From Candidatus Margulisiibacteriota bacterium (GTDB lineage: Bacteria > Margulisbacteria > WOR-1 > O2-12-FULL-45-9 > XYB2-FULL-48-7), in contig JAQVPA010000008.1 of the NCBI GenBank assembly GCA_028702315.1, positions 1-37,800 of the forward strand: a stretch of DNA of 37,800 nt, given 5' to 3'. The notes under the pieces were generated by a model, which had not been told where the DNA came from, searched no databases, and saw only the letters and a program-made list of their open reading frames with translations. Each line of letters opens with the position of its first letter. Position 1 is the stretch's first letter. The position numbers were made by a program, and so were the translations under genes. Shown piece after piece: positions 1 to 5,931 of this stretch.

Positions 1-210
1 GGTAAGAGGTTGTATAATCAGGCAGATTATCGGGGCGGGGTCGCTTTTGTCGTCGGCAGTGAAGGGAAAGGGGTTGCCCGTCTCGTCAAGGAAAGGTGCG
101 ACGAAGTGGTTCGGCTGCCAATGCGCGGCCAGATCAACTCGCTTAACGCTTCGGTGGCAACAGGCATTGTCCTGTACGAAGTCTTGAGACAAAGGGGAGG
201 TGAAAAGTAA
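1..210 (+). CDS. rlmB: TrmH/SpoU-family RNA 2'-O-methyltransferase, C-terminal part (5' end outside window)
   Basis: The reading frame is open from the first base and ends with TAA at 208-210, so only about 69 C-terminal residues are present. They carry the two last SpoU signatures that form the knotted SAM-binding site: [13 protein letters not shown], and [18 protein letters not shown] with the conserved Ser-Leu-Asn. Members of this family methylate a ribose 2'-OH in rRNA or tRNA using S-adenosylmethionine. The symbol rlmB (23S rRNA Gm2251) is the most likely assignment from the general motif form, but TrmH or another SpoU paralogue cannot be excluded without the N-terminal RNA-binding domain. 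The stop codon overlaps the next start (TAATG), so the two genes are probably translationally coupled. Confidence 0.75.
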   Translation, partial: GKRLYNQADYRGGVAFVVGSEGKGVARLVKERCDEVVRLPMRGQINSLNASVATGIVLYEVLRQRGGEK

Positions 211-338
211 TGGCAGAGAAAGTATGCAAGTGCGGCATCAAGAAACAAGCCGGCTACCTCTATTTCGTCGACAAGCACGGTGATGTTTCCCGCGCCAAGA
301 TGGCTCGCGGCCGGAAAAAATCCAAAAAACGGAGATAA
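210..338 (+). CDS. Small basic 42-aa protein with a CxCG motif
   Basis: The start ATG (210-212) shares a base with the stop of the upstream methyltransferase, and a very good Shine-Dalgarno, GGGGAGGTG, lies about 6 nt before it. The product begins [20 protein letters not shown] and ends in an Arg/Lys-rich tail (RGRKKSKKRR). The CxC pair near the N-terminus could be half of a zinc site; the tail suggests nucleic-acid or ribosome binding. I do not recognise a named family. The coupling, the strong ribosome site and the terminator right after the stop support a real gene. Function is unknown. Confidence 0.7.
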   Translation: MAEKVCKCGIKKQAGYLYFVDKHGDVSRAKMARGRKKSKKRR

Positions 339-346
339 TTTTTATG

Positions 347-391
347 AGTTGCGGTTGCGCGCTTTTTGTTAACAGTGCAACCGCAACTTTT
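347..391 (+). terminator. Rho-independent terminator after the 42-aa gene
   Basis: A perfect 12-bp stem (AGTTGCGGTTGC at 347-358 with GCAACCGCAACT at 377-388) encloses an 18-nt loop and is followed by a short T run. It lies 9 nt after the preceding stop codon and ends that transcription unit. Confidence 0.8.
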
Positions 392-397
392 CCTTTC

Positions 398-432
398 CCT
401 GATATCCTGTTCCCCTGATATTCTGATATCCC
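398..432. repeat. CTGATAT-type micro-repeat upstream of the tRNA-Tyr locus
   Basis: The stretch contains three CTGATAT-like units (CCTGATATCCTGTT, CCTGATATT, CTGATATCC) just before the first tRNA-Tyr fragment. A near-identical stretch lies directly upstream of tRNA-Thr (7236-7274). Whether it is a promoter-associated or a spreading simple repeat cannot be told here. Confidence 0.7.
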
Positions 433-437
433 GGCAC

Positions 438-493
438 GGAGAGGTAGCGAAGTGGTCAAACGTCCGTCTCCGGCGGATAAATCAGACGGCTTA
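438..493 (+). pseudogene. tRNA-Tyr 5' fragment A, anticodon arm replaced by a palindrome
   Basis: Bases 438-462 are identical to the first 25 nt of the intact tRNA-Tyr at 859. The next 10 nt of the tRNA (the 5' strand of the anticodon stem and the loop up to G34) are replaced by the 15-nt near-palindrome TCCGTCTCCGGCGGA (463-477). The match then resumes (TAAATCAGACGGCTTA) and stops at 493. There is no anticodon, T-arm or 3' acceptor strand, so it cannot give a tRNA. It forms a direct repeat with fragment B, and the two flank the GIY-YIG gene. Confidence 0.85.
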
Positions 494-510
494 AATGTGG
501 GGTGGCAGCG

Positions 511-771
511 GTGGACAGTTTTCATGTTTACGTTTTAAAAAGTCTTTCTTTTGGTTGTTTATATGTTGGCAGCACAGGAAACCTGGATAAACGGGTCGTT
601 CAGCACAACGAAGGTTTTTCCCGGTTTACCAAAGGCCGGCGGCCTTGGACTTTGATATATAAAGAAAGTTATAATTCCCGAGCTGAGGCAATGAGGCGAG
701 AAAAGTTCCTCAAGTCAGGCCAGGGACGTGAATTGTTAAAGAAGTTGATCTACTCCAACGTGGAGAGGTAG
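511..771 (+). CDS. Single-domain GIY-YIG endonuclease-family protein
   Basis: The 86-aa product is a stand-alone GIY-YIG domain of the UvrC-like/UPF0213 type. It shows VYVLKS for the first strand, LYVGST for the second, the conserved Arg in NLDKRVVQH, and the late AxxRREKFLK motif that supplies the acidic residue. Such proteins are small predicted nucleases, and relatives include homing and repair enzymes. GTG at 511 is chosen because GGGGTGG lies 5 nt before it and the domain starts right after; an in-frame GTG at 502 is the alternative. The gene sits exactly between two direct-repeat tRNA-Tyr fragments, and its last codons and TAG stop (GTG GAG AGG TAG) lie on the 5' end of fragment B. This suggests a mobile or amplified cassette, which is inference. 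Confidence 0.8.
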   Translation: MDSFHVYVLKSLSFGCLYVGSTGNLDKRVVQHNEGFSRFTKGRRPWTLIYKESYNSRAEAMRREKFLKSGQGRELLKKLIYSNVER

Positions 772-821
772 CGAAGTGGTCAAACGTCCGCCTCCGGCGG
801 ATAAATCAGACGGCTTACGCC
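762..821 (+). pseudogene. tRNA-Tyr 5' fragment B, anticodon arm replaced by a palindrome
   Basis: This is the same structure as fragment A: 25 nt of tRNA-Tyr, then the perfect-arm palindrome TCCGCCTCCGGCGGA (787-801) in place of 10 tRNA bases, then TAAATCAGACGGCTTACGCC. It differs from A by one base over the 56 nt they share and matches the tRNA slightly further (to 821). It has no anticodon and no T-arm. Its first bases supply the stop codon of the GIY-YIG gene. Confidence 0.85.
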
Positions 822-858
822 CCTTTTTATTAATGGGGTTGGTCAACTTCGATGATGT

Positions 859-941
859 GGAGAGGTAGCGAAGTGGTCAAACGCATCTGACTGTAAATCA
901 GACGGCTTACGCCTTCGAAGGTTCAAATCCTTCCCTCTCCA
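859..941 (+). tRNA. tRNA-Tyr (anticodon GTA)
   Basis: The acceptor strands GGAGAGG (859-865) and CCTCTCC (934-940) pair fully, and the discriminator A is at 941. The anticodon stem TCTGA/TCAGA closes the loop CTGTAAA with anticodon GTA at 893-895. A long type II variable arm and a T-arm (GAAGG TTCAAAT CCTTC) follow, as expected for bacterial tRNA-Tyr. The CCA end is not encoded (TTTTA follows). It is the only complete member of a local family that also includes fragments A, B and C. Confidence 0.95.
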
Positions 942-1039
942 TTTTATTGTTTTATAAAAAACGCTGCTAATCCCTCCCCTACCCATGGCCCAAAAAATTA
1001 ATTTGCCCGCAATTTGTTAAACCTCTGCCGTTATAAATT

Positions 1040-1759
1040 GTGAAATTTGGCACAGTTTTTAACGATATACATACAAGAGATGCATATATGTTCATAAGTT
1101 TACTCCAAAAACCCTCAACAAGATCTGGCCTAAGCAGGGAGACCTCTTTTACCCCAACAGTTAAAGGGATCAATAGTCAACCAATTTTGCCGCCCTGTTT
1201 ATATAAAACCCATGAACTTACAAGCATAAGATTATTAATTAACGTCGCCAATTCTGCCCCCGATATTTTATCAAAAATCGACAATAGCATTATTAGGGAC
1301 GTCCAGCTTGTTGTAGAAAGGCTTCATTCGGCCTTAGTTAGGACCGTCGCTAATGAGTGTTTATATGTTTCAATGAAGCTCGTTGAACATCTAAAAGAAG
1401 CATTGCCAAAAGCCGAGAAAATATATGTGTTAAGCTGCGAGAGTCTTGATGAGAAAAGGCTTGATATCCATTATTCAAAAGATTGGAAAAGCGCGATAAT
1501 CTGGGTGAATCATCATATTGCATATTTTAACATTGGTAGTTTACATTTTACCGTTGATGTCACCGCAAAAAGCTATCTAGATGGGAGGTCCAATGCCGAG
1601 GTGTTCGTCGCCTCTTCTTTTAATGAATTAGAAAAAATGTTGTGTTATCGCTATGGCGGAAAAGGATGGGAACAAGTAGACCCAGAATTAGCCGCCTGGG
1701 TTTCCGGCAGCCGCCTGTTTAAAAACCTCACACACAAACACAGAAGACAAGTGAAATAG
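1040..1759 (+). CDS. Orphan protein of up to 239 aa between tRNA-Tyr and its displaced 3' fragment
   Basis: This is an open frame with no obvious ribosome site. The first codons have an unclear start; ATG at 1088 (MFISLLQ) or later ones are alternatives to 1040. I do not recognise the family. The C-terminal half looks like a compact alpha/beta domain and contains NHHIAYFNIGSLHFTVDVTA. The His and Asp pattern there recalls papain-like/transglutaminase folds, but a catalytic Cys is not convincingly placed, so this is weak. It has no tyrosine- or serine-recombinase signature. It fills most of the 927-bp segment between the intact tRNA-Tyr and fragment C, so it may be cargo of an integrated element. 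Confidence 0.5.
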   Translation: MKFGTVFNDIHTRDAYMFISLLQKPSTRSGLSRETSFTPTVKGINSQPILPPCLYKTHELTSIRLLINVANSAPDILSKIDNSIIRDVQLVVERLHSALVRTVANECLYVSMKLVEHLKEALPKAEKIYVLSCESLDEKRLDIHYSKDWKSAIIWVNHHIAYFNIGSLHFTVDVTAKSYLDGRSNAEVFVASSFNELEKMLCYRYGGKGWEQVDPELAAWVSGSRLFKNLTHKHRRQVK

Positions 1760-1790
1760 CATATCGAGAAACTTCTTGCTAACCACTCTC

Positions 1791-1840
1791 AGTCGTCTTC
1801 AGTGGTTCACAGTGGTATGCAGTGGTGCGTAGTCGTATAT
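1791..1840. repeat. Five tandem 10-bp units, AGTSGTnnnn
   Basis: The units are AGTCGTCTTC, AGTGGTTCAC, AGTGGTATGC, AGTGGTGCGT and AGTCGTATAT, exactly 10 bp apart. The first six bases are conserved (AGTGGT or AGTCGT) and the last four vary. The period is close to one helical turn, as in arrays of protein-binding sites. It lies between the orphan gene and the tRNA-Tyr 3' fragment. Confidence 0.8.
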
Positions 1841-1868
1841 ATTATCTGCCTTTACGAGGGGATTTTTG

Positions 1869-1928
1869 CTGACTGTAAATCAGACGGCTTACGTCCGCCT
1901 TAGGCGGATTCAAATCCTTCCCTCTCCA
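1869..1928 (+). pseudogene. tRNA-Tyr 3' fragment C with a palindrome replacing the variable-arm/T-stem bases
   Basis: CTGACTGTAAATCAGACGG and the following CTTACG (1869-1893) match tRNA-Tyr from the anticodon stem on. Ten tRNA bases (CCTTCGAAGG, 912-921) are replaced by TCCGCCTTAGGCGGA (1894-1908). The match then continues through TTCAAATCC to the acceptor end, discriminator A and the TTTTA that follows. It lacks the 5' half. The arrangement of intact tRNA, insert and displaced 3' tRNA end resembles the footprint of integration into a tRNA gene. Confidence 0.85.
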
Positions 1929-1992
1929 TTTTAATTTCACCGCAAACCATTGTTGTCGTTTTGGCCAAGTGCTAATATTATTGGCAAAACCT

Positions 1993-3159
1993 ATGAAAGC
2001 ATTTTCATCGCCTTACTTTCGCGTTTGTTTGAGCATTTTTCTGCTGGTCTTGTTAATGAAATTTCTGCCAGGGTGTGGAAGTTCGACCGGCACCGACACT
2101 ACCACCACAACTTCTACCACCACTACAAGCAGCACTGACACAACTACCTCAACAACAACGACGACAACTCCCACCACTACGACTACGGTCCCCTGGGTCG
2201 ATAATGTCATGGTCCAGCCGCTGCCGGCACACGCCTCATCCATCCGGCTCAGTCTGCCGACAACTTTTGATAATATTTTGATGGCCAGTGGCGAGATCGG
2301 TGCTTTTGGGGCGCATATCGGCGGGCACATGGAAGGGCTGGACCATATCTGGTTCTATGTCAAAGCCGGGACAAAAGTGAGAAGTTGGGCAGCCGGCACA
2401 ATAACCAACGTTACCCTTAACAGCAGCGAGTATCACATCACCATAGACTACGGACATGGCCTACAGGGAACCCACATGGAAGTCTTGACTCCGGAGGTCA
2501 GCGTTGGGGATGTGGTAACGGCGGGACAGGCAATTGGCAGCGGGATTCAGTGGGAAGCAGGGAAGGAAAGCGCCGAATTGTCTCTTCTTGATTCAAACCG
2601 GAGCGACGGCGTGATCGAAAACAATGCTGCCTACGTTTCCCCCTTCGATTATTTGAACGCCGCTGATCAGCAAGCCTTGATCGCTTCTTATGAAGCATTG
2701 ATAGTTAATCCATATTTTTCAATAGGGCAGTCGAAAGGGAGTGATTACCTCTGGGAACCGTATTTAACAAATCGTTTGTTGTTCCATAATGAGCACAGGG
2801 GCACGGTTGTTGGGGAGTGGCTGCTGACGAGTACGTGGGCCAGCGGTGGGTGGCCTGATATCCTCACATTCTTAGATGTGAGCAACAGTTATTATACCGG
2901 GAAGAGAGTGGCCGCCCAGGACGATGATGGAACCGATCATCTCTGGGGGACCTGGTCAGCTGATTATTCCACGAATCGGATCGTTATTTATGACCAAACC
3001 GCTACGTATTATGGGATCTTTGAGTTTGGTGGCACATCAACCCGGGAAACGATGCGCCTGGAATACCAAACAGGGACCTACCCATCAAGCTTCTCCGCCA
3101 ATGCCGCCACATATATTGAGCGAGCCCATATCCAGAGACGCCTTGATCCACGACAGTAA
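1993..3159 (+). CDS. Lipoprotein with Thr-rich linker, degenerate M23/LytM domain and lipocalin-like C-terminus
   Basis: The product is 388 aa from ATG 1993 (GTG 1969 is an alternative; neither has a good ribosome site). Residues 1-28 form a signal peptide ending in the lipobox-like LPGC. About 35 residues of almost pure Thr/Ser follow. Residues roughly 90-220 resemble an M23 (LytM) metallopeptidase: GGHMEGLDHIWFYVKAGTKV, then a HGxGxxxTHMEVL strand and VGDVVTAGQAIG. The catalytic HxH near the end is replaced by AELSL and the first His-Asp spacing is off, so peptidase activity is doubtful. The last ~110 residues (GEWLLTSTW, HLWGTWSADY) look like a small lipocalin-type beta barrel. It probably acts in the periplasm on, or anchored to, the cell wall. 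Confidence 0.75.
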   Translation: MKAFSSPYFRVCLSIFLLVLLMKFLPGCGSSTGTDTTTTTSTTTTSSTDTTTSTTTTTTPTTTTTVPWVDNVMVQPLPAHASSIRLSLPTTFDNILMASGEIGAFGAHIGGHMEGLDHIWFYVKAGTKVRSWAAGTITNVTLNSSEYHITIDYGHGLQGTHMEVLTPEVSVGDVVTAGQAIGSGIQWEAGKESAELSLLDSNRSDGVIENNAAYVSPFDYLNAADQQALIASYEALIVNPYFSIGQSKGSDYLWEPYLTNRLLFHNEHRGTVVGEWLLTSTWASGGWPDILTFLDVSNSYYTGKRVAAQDDDGTDHLWGTWSADYSTNRIVIYDQTATYYGIFEFGGTSTRETMRLEYQTGTYPSSFSANAATYIERAHIQRRLDPRQ

Positions 3160-3181
3160 TCATTAACTCTCTCCGCCCTCT

Positions 3182-3210
3182 TTGCATTTACCTGCCGGTA
3201 GGTTTATAAT
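3182..3210 (+). promoter_or_regulatory. Promoter of the DUF2892 gene with a dyad in the spacer
   Basis: TTGCAT (3182-3187) and TATAAT (3205-3210) are 17 bp apart, 30 bp before the start codon. The spacer holds the near-perfect palindrome ACCTGCCGGTAGGT, which could be an operator. Confidence 0.65.
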
Positions 3211-3239
3211 AGCTCAGCAAAATCCAAAAGGGGGGTCTT

Positions 3240-3443
3240 ATGCTTTCTAAAAAGAATATGAGCGATGTTGATCGGTTCGTTCGGATAATTATCGGCGGCG
3301 CGTTGATGCTGATTGCCACTTACGTTCCAATGAGCGCCGCTTTGTCCGCTGTTTGCATAGTCGTCGGCATCGTCCTGATGCTGACCGGCCTGGCCGGCTT
3401 TTGCCCACTCTACGCCTTGCTGAACATCAGTACCAAAAAGTAG
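3240..3443 (+). CDS. DUF2892 (YgaP-like) small inner-membrane protein
   Basis: The 67-aa product has the DUF2892 pattern: an N-terminal DRFVRIIIGG segment, two hydrophobic helices, and the closing GLAGFCPLYALLNIST with the family's conserved Cys-Pro-Leu-Tyr. Families of this kind are two-helix membrane proteins of unclear role, sometimes fused to rhodanese domains. The ribosome site GGGGGG lies about 7 nt before ATG 3240, and a good promoter lies upstream. The AsmA-like gene follows 17 nt later. Confidence 0.85.
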   Translation: MLSKKNMSDVDRFVRIIIGGALMLIATYVPMSAALSAVCIVVGIVLMLTGLAGFCPLYALLNISTKK

Positions 3444-3460
3444 TTTTTCGGCCATATACA

Positions 3461-5305
3461 ATGAAAATATTTTTGCGGTTGATTGTTGGTTTTTTCGCGG
3501 TTATTTTCTTGTTGGTCGTTATCGGGTTTATTGTTCTCCCGCTCGTCTTCCCGGCTGACAAAATTAAAGACTTTGCCGCCGCTAAGCTTTCGGAAATGAT
3601 TCGCCGGGAGGTCAAGATCGAAAAAGCCTCATTTGATCTCTTTTCTGGAATTAAGCTCCAAGGCTTATCGGTTAGCAACCGCACCGGTTTTTCGCCAAAA
3701 CCATTTGTTAAAGCCGACGCGATCGTCCTCCGCTACGCTTTCTGGCCCCTCTTTTCCCGCCAGATCATTATAAAAGAGATTAGCCTGGTCAAACCGGAGA
3801 TCTTGGTTGAAAAAAGCTCCCGCGGCGACTTCAACTTTTCCGACCTAACCACCCAACAACCTAACCACCCAACAACCAAGCCCCCCATCAACCAAAAACG
3901 ATCCGACAAGCCCCCCTTCGATCTCTTCATCAATGCCTTTTCCATTAAGGACGGGCGGTTGTCCTACATCGACAAAGGAGCGGGAACCGCAAACGACGTC
4001 AAAAACCTTAATTTAAAAATTTCGGGTTTTGCCCTGGCGCTGGTCAAACCGATCGACCTCAACGCTTCCGCTGTTGTCACCTATCAGGGCAAGGATATCC
4101 CGGTTTCGCTTGGCGGTCAGGCCAGCGCCAACCTTGTCAATGAATCTGTCAAGGTTTCGCCGTTTTTCATCTCCGTCGCCGGCGAAAAACTTACGCTTTC
4201 AGCCAACATTTCCGCCTGGAAGAGCGGCCCGAACATCTCTTTTTCCGCCAGTTCTGGTAAATTTGAGGTTGACCCCTTGCTGGCGCTCTTTGCCGGGCCG
4301 GCCAAGGCGCCGTCGGCAAAGCCACGCCCCGGCGAGTTGACCAAAACAGTTAATCAGGCCCTAGCCTCCCTGCCGCGAAGCCTCAAGATCGATGGCAACA
4401 TGAATATTTCCAACCTGACCTTCCAGGGGTTTAAGGTTGACAAGATCGATACGGGCCTTTCGCTCGCCAATAAAAACTTAACCGTAACGTTAAAAGAGGT
4501 CCGCGTCTACGGCGGCTTGCTGACCGGACAACTCTCAGCAAATCTTAGCGCCCCGGGAGTTTCTTACCGCGTTAACAATTTAAAACTTATTGGGTTTAAT
4601 TCCACCCCCTTCTTCAATGACCTGTCCGCCGCCTTCCTGACCTCGCTGCCGGATTACAAGGATTTAAAAAATAAAGTCTACGGGAATCTCGATCTCTCTG
4701 CCTCACTTAGCGGGCGGGGGGTTGAGCCACAGGATGTCTTTGCCAATCTCGATTTAAACGGGTCGCTCTCTATGAAGAACGGCGAACTAAAACGGATTAA
4801 ATCGATCGCTGAGGTTGGGAAGCTATTAAATTCAAACACTCTCCAAACAGACATTAAATTCGGCAGCCTTTATACCGCGTTCGCGCTAAAAGACCGCGTT
4901 GCTTCGGTCAAAGACCTCAAGCTCGATGTCCCCGAATTTAAACTTTTCTTTAAAGGCGGGGCCGACCTGAAAAGGCTGGCTTGGGTCGCGGGGAATCGCC
5001 TGACCCTCAAGCTTGCCCCTTCCGTTATCAAGGATCTGCCAAAAGAGTATTCCGTGTTCAAGGATAAAAGCGGCTGGCTTGAGCTAACCTTTGAGTTGAC
5101 CGGGAGCCTGCAGAAACCGCTGCCAAAGCCGATTCTCGATAAGCCGATCGAAGTAGTTGTTGGCAAGGTGAAGGCCGAGATCGAAGCCAAGAAGGTTGAG
5201 CTGGTAAAGCAGGTCTCGGCAGAAGTCAATAAGCAAGTTGACGCCGCCAAAAAAAGCCTTGAAGAAGAAGCAAAAAGACAGCTAAAAGACCTGATCAAGT
5301 TCTAA
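3461..5305 (+). CDS. AsmA-family inner-membrane-anchored protein
   Basis: The 614-aa product starts at ATG 3461 (MKIFLRLIVGFF); an upstream in-frame extension would be read inside the DUF2892 gene and is rejected. One N-terminal transmembrane helix is followed by the AsmA-type start (KIEKASFDLFSGIKLQGLSV, then VKADAIVLRYAFWPLFSR). Beta-rich repeats of the AsmA/TamB kind continue, and the protein ends in a charged amphipathic helix (residues ~560-614, rich in KVEA/AKK). Such proteins bridge the periplasm of diderm bacteria and are linked to phospholipid transport and outer-membrane homeostasis. A Pro/Thr/Asn stretch near residues 129-139 is encoded by a perfect tandem DNA repeat. Confidence 0.8.
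   Translation: MKIFLRLIVGFFAVIFLLVVIGFIVLPLVFPADKIKDFAAAKLSEMIRREVKIEKASFDLFSGIKLQGLSVSNRTGFSPKPFVKADAIVLRYAFWPLFSRQIIIKEISLVKPEILVEKSSRGDFNFSDLTTQQPNHPTTKPPINQKRSDKPPFDLFINAFSIKDGRLSYIDKGAGTANDVKNLNLKISGFALALVKPIDLNASAVVTYQGKDIPVSLGGQASANLVNESVKVSPFFISVAGEKLTLSANISAWKSGPNISFSASSGKFEVDPLLALFAGPAKAPSAKPRPGELTKTVNQALASLPRSLKIDGNMNISNLTFQGFKVDKIDTGLSLANKNLTVTLKEVRVYGGLLTGQLSANLSAPGVSYRVNNLKLIGFNSTPFFNDLSAAFLTSLPDYKDLKNKVYGNLDLSASLSGRGVEPQDVFANLDLNGSLSMKNGELKRIKSIAEVGKLLNSNTLQTDIKFGSLYTAFALKDRVASVKDLKLDVPEFKLFFKGGADLKRLAWVAGNRLTLKLAPSVIKDLPKEYSVFKDKSGWLELTFELTGSLQKPLPKPILDKPIEVVVGKVKAEIEAKKVELVKQVSAEVNKQVDAAKKSLEEEAKRQLKDLIKF
3845..3876. repeat. Perfect 16-bp tandem duplication inside the AsmA-like gene
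   Basis: CTAACCACCCAACAAC occurs twice in a row (3845-3860, 3861-3876). It is translated as a Thr/Gln/Pro/Asn-rich insert in a region that should be a plain linker, and further related ACC/CAA bases follow. Confidence 0.9.
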
Positions 5306-5359
5306 AAATTACACAAGTTCCCCCTGCCTGGATACGATATATAGGTAGAGGTGGAGCCG

Positions 5360-5692
5360 ATGAAAAAAGCCCTGTTTGCCCTGCTTGTTTTAGTGATCAT
5401 GACCGGTGCGATTTTTGCCGATACTACGGCAAAAGATCCCTATGACCTGCAGATAAAACGCCTCTATTCGGCCCCGGACCAGGAATCGAATGAAATACTG
5501 GCGATCCCAATCGAGGTTAAATTGCTCGATATTTCCGCCGATGGCAATTGGTACAAAGTTAAAATCGCTTACTGGATCGGCCCCCTTTCCTACACTTATG
5601 TCGGCTGGACCGAAATCCCGGTCGGCCAGGCGTTAGCCGAACGAGCTTCTAAATTAGCAAAAGCGCCGCCTGATAAAACTTCGGAAGAATAA
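5360..5692 (+). CDS. Exported SH3-like small protein
   Basis: The 110-aa product starts at ATG 5360, preceded by AGAGGTGGAG; GTG 5351 would give a three-residue extension. It has a clear signal peptide (MKKALFALLVLVIMTGAIFA with a likely cut after FA-D). The mature part reads like a bacterial SH3 fold: KRLYSAPDQESNEILAIP, then VKLLDISADGNWYKVKIAYW and YVGWTEIPVG, and a short charged tail. SH3b-like domains in exported proteins often bind cell wall or other ligands. It lies 54 nt after the AsmA-like gene. The specific role is unknown. Confidence 0.7.
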   Translation: MKKALFALLVLVIMTGAIFADTTAKDPYDLQIKRLYSAPDQESNEILAIPIEVKLLDISADGNWYKVKIAYWIGPLSYTYVGWTEIPVGQALAERASKLAKAPPDKTSEE

Positions 5693-5695
5693 CTC

Positions 5696-5724
5696 TTGTC
5701 ATAAAAGCCCCTACTTGTTATAAT
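5696..5724 (+). promoter_or_regulatory. Consensus promoter before the 54-aa gene and pyrE
   Basis: TTGTCA (5696-5701) and TATAAT (5719-5724) are separated by exactly 17 bp. The start codon follows 39 bp later. Confidence 0.8.
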
Positions 5725-5763
5725 CTTTCCAACCCGGAAGTGCCGGGAAGAAGGGGGTTCATC

Positions 5764-5928
5764 ATGACCGCAAAATTGGTAAAGCTCCTTATTGGCCTCG
5801 CTCTGATCGCTCTTGGCGCCTGGACTGTTGTCCTCTGGTGGGGAGACATCATGACTTTGGTCCGGGGTGGCATCGGCCTCTTCCTTATACTTTGTGGACT
5901 TATCGCCTTTGCGCTGATAGCTGATTAA
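5764..5928 (+). CDS. 54-aa two-helix membrane protein
   Basis: ATG 5764 is preceded by AAGGGGG. The product (MTAKLVKLLIGLALIALGAW at its start) has two hydrophobic segments, residues ~4-25 and ~32-52, joined by a short loop with Asp. No family is recognised. It has its own consensus promoter, and pyrE starts 3 nt after its stop, so it probably heads that transcript. Confidence 0.7.
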   Translation: MTAKLVKLLIGLALIALGAWTVVLWWGDIMTLVRGGIGLFLILCGLIAFALIAD

Positions 5929-5931
5929 ACA

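Noticed and set aside
820-840. CCCC...GGGG hairpin before the intact tRNA-Tyr as a terminator
   Set aside because: The stem has only four to five pairs and no T run follows it.
438-941. Possible CRISPR-like array of repeats about 57-83 bp
   Set aside because: The repeated units are tRNA-Tyr fragments, their spacing is irregular (324 and 97 bp), one spacer is a gene, and no cas genes are present.
1040-1759. Orphan ORF as a tyrosine recombinase
   Set aside because: No R...HxxR...Y pattern or other integrase signature can be found in the translation.
2100-2200. Thr-rich tract as a frameshift or a DNA microsatellite
   Set aside because: The codons ACC, ACA, ACT and ACG are mixed and the frame continues into recognisable domains, so it looks like a selected protein linker.
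3353-3460. N-terminal extension of the AsmA-like gene
   Set aside because: It is read in another frame of the DUF2892 gene and gives an Arg/Pro-rich peptide; ATG 3461 starts the proper membrane helix.
4870-5298. Minus-strand ORF of 142 codons
   Set aside because: It is antisense to the AsmA-like gene; Ser/Leu-rich shadow without motifs.
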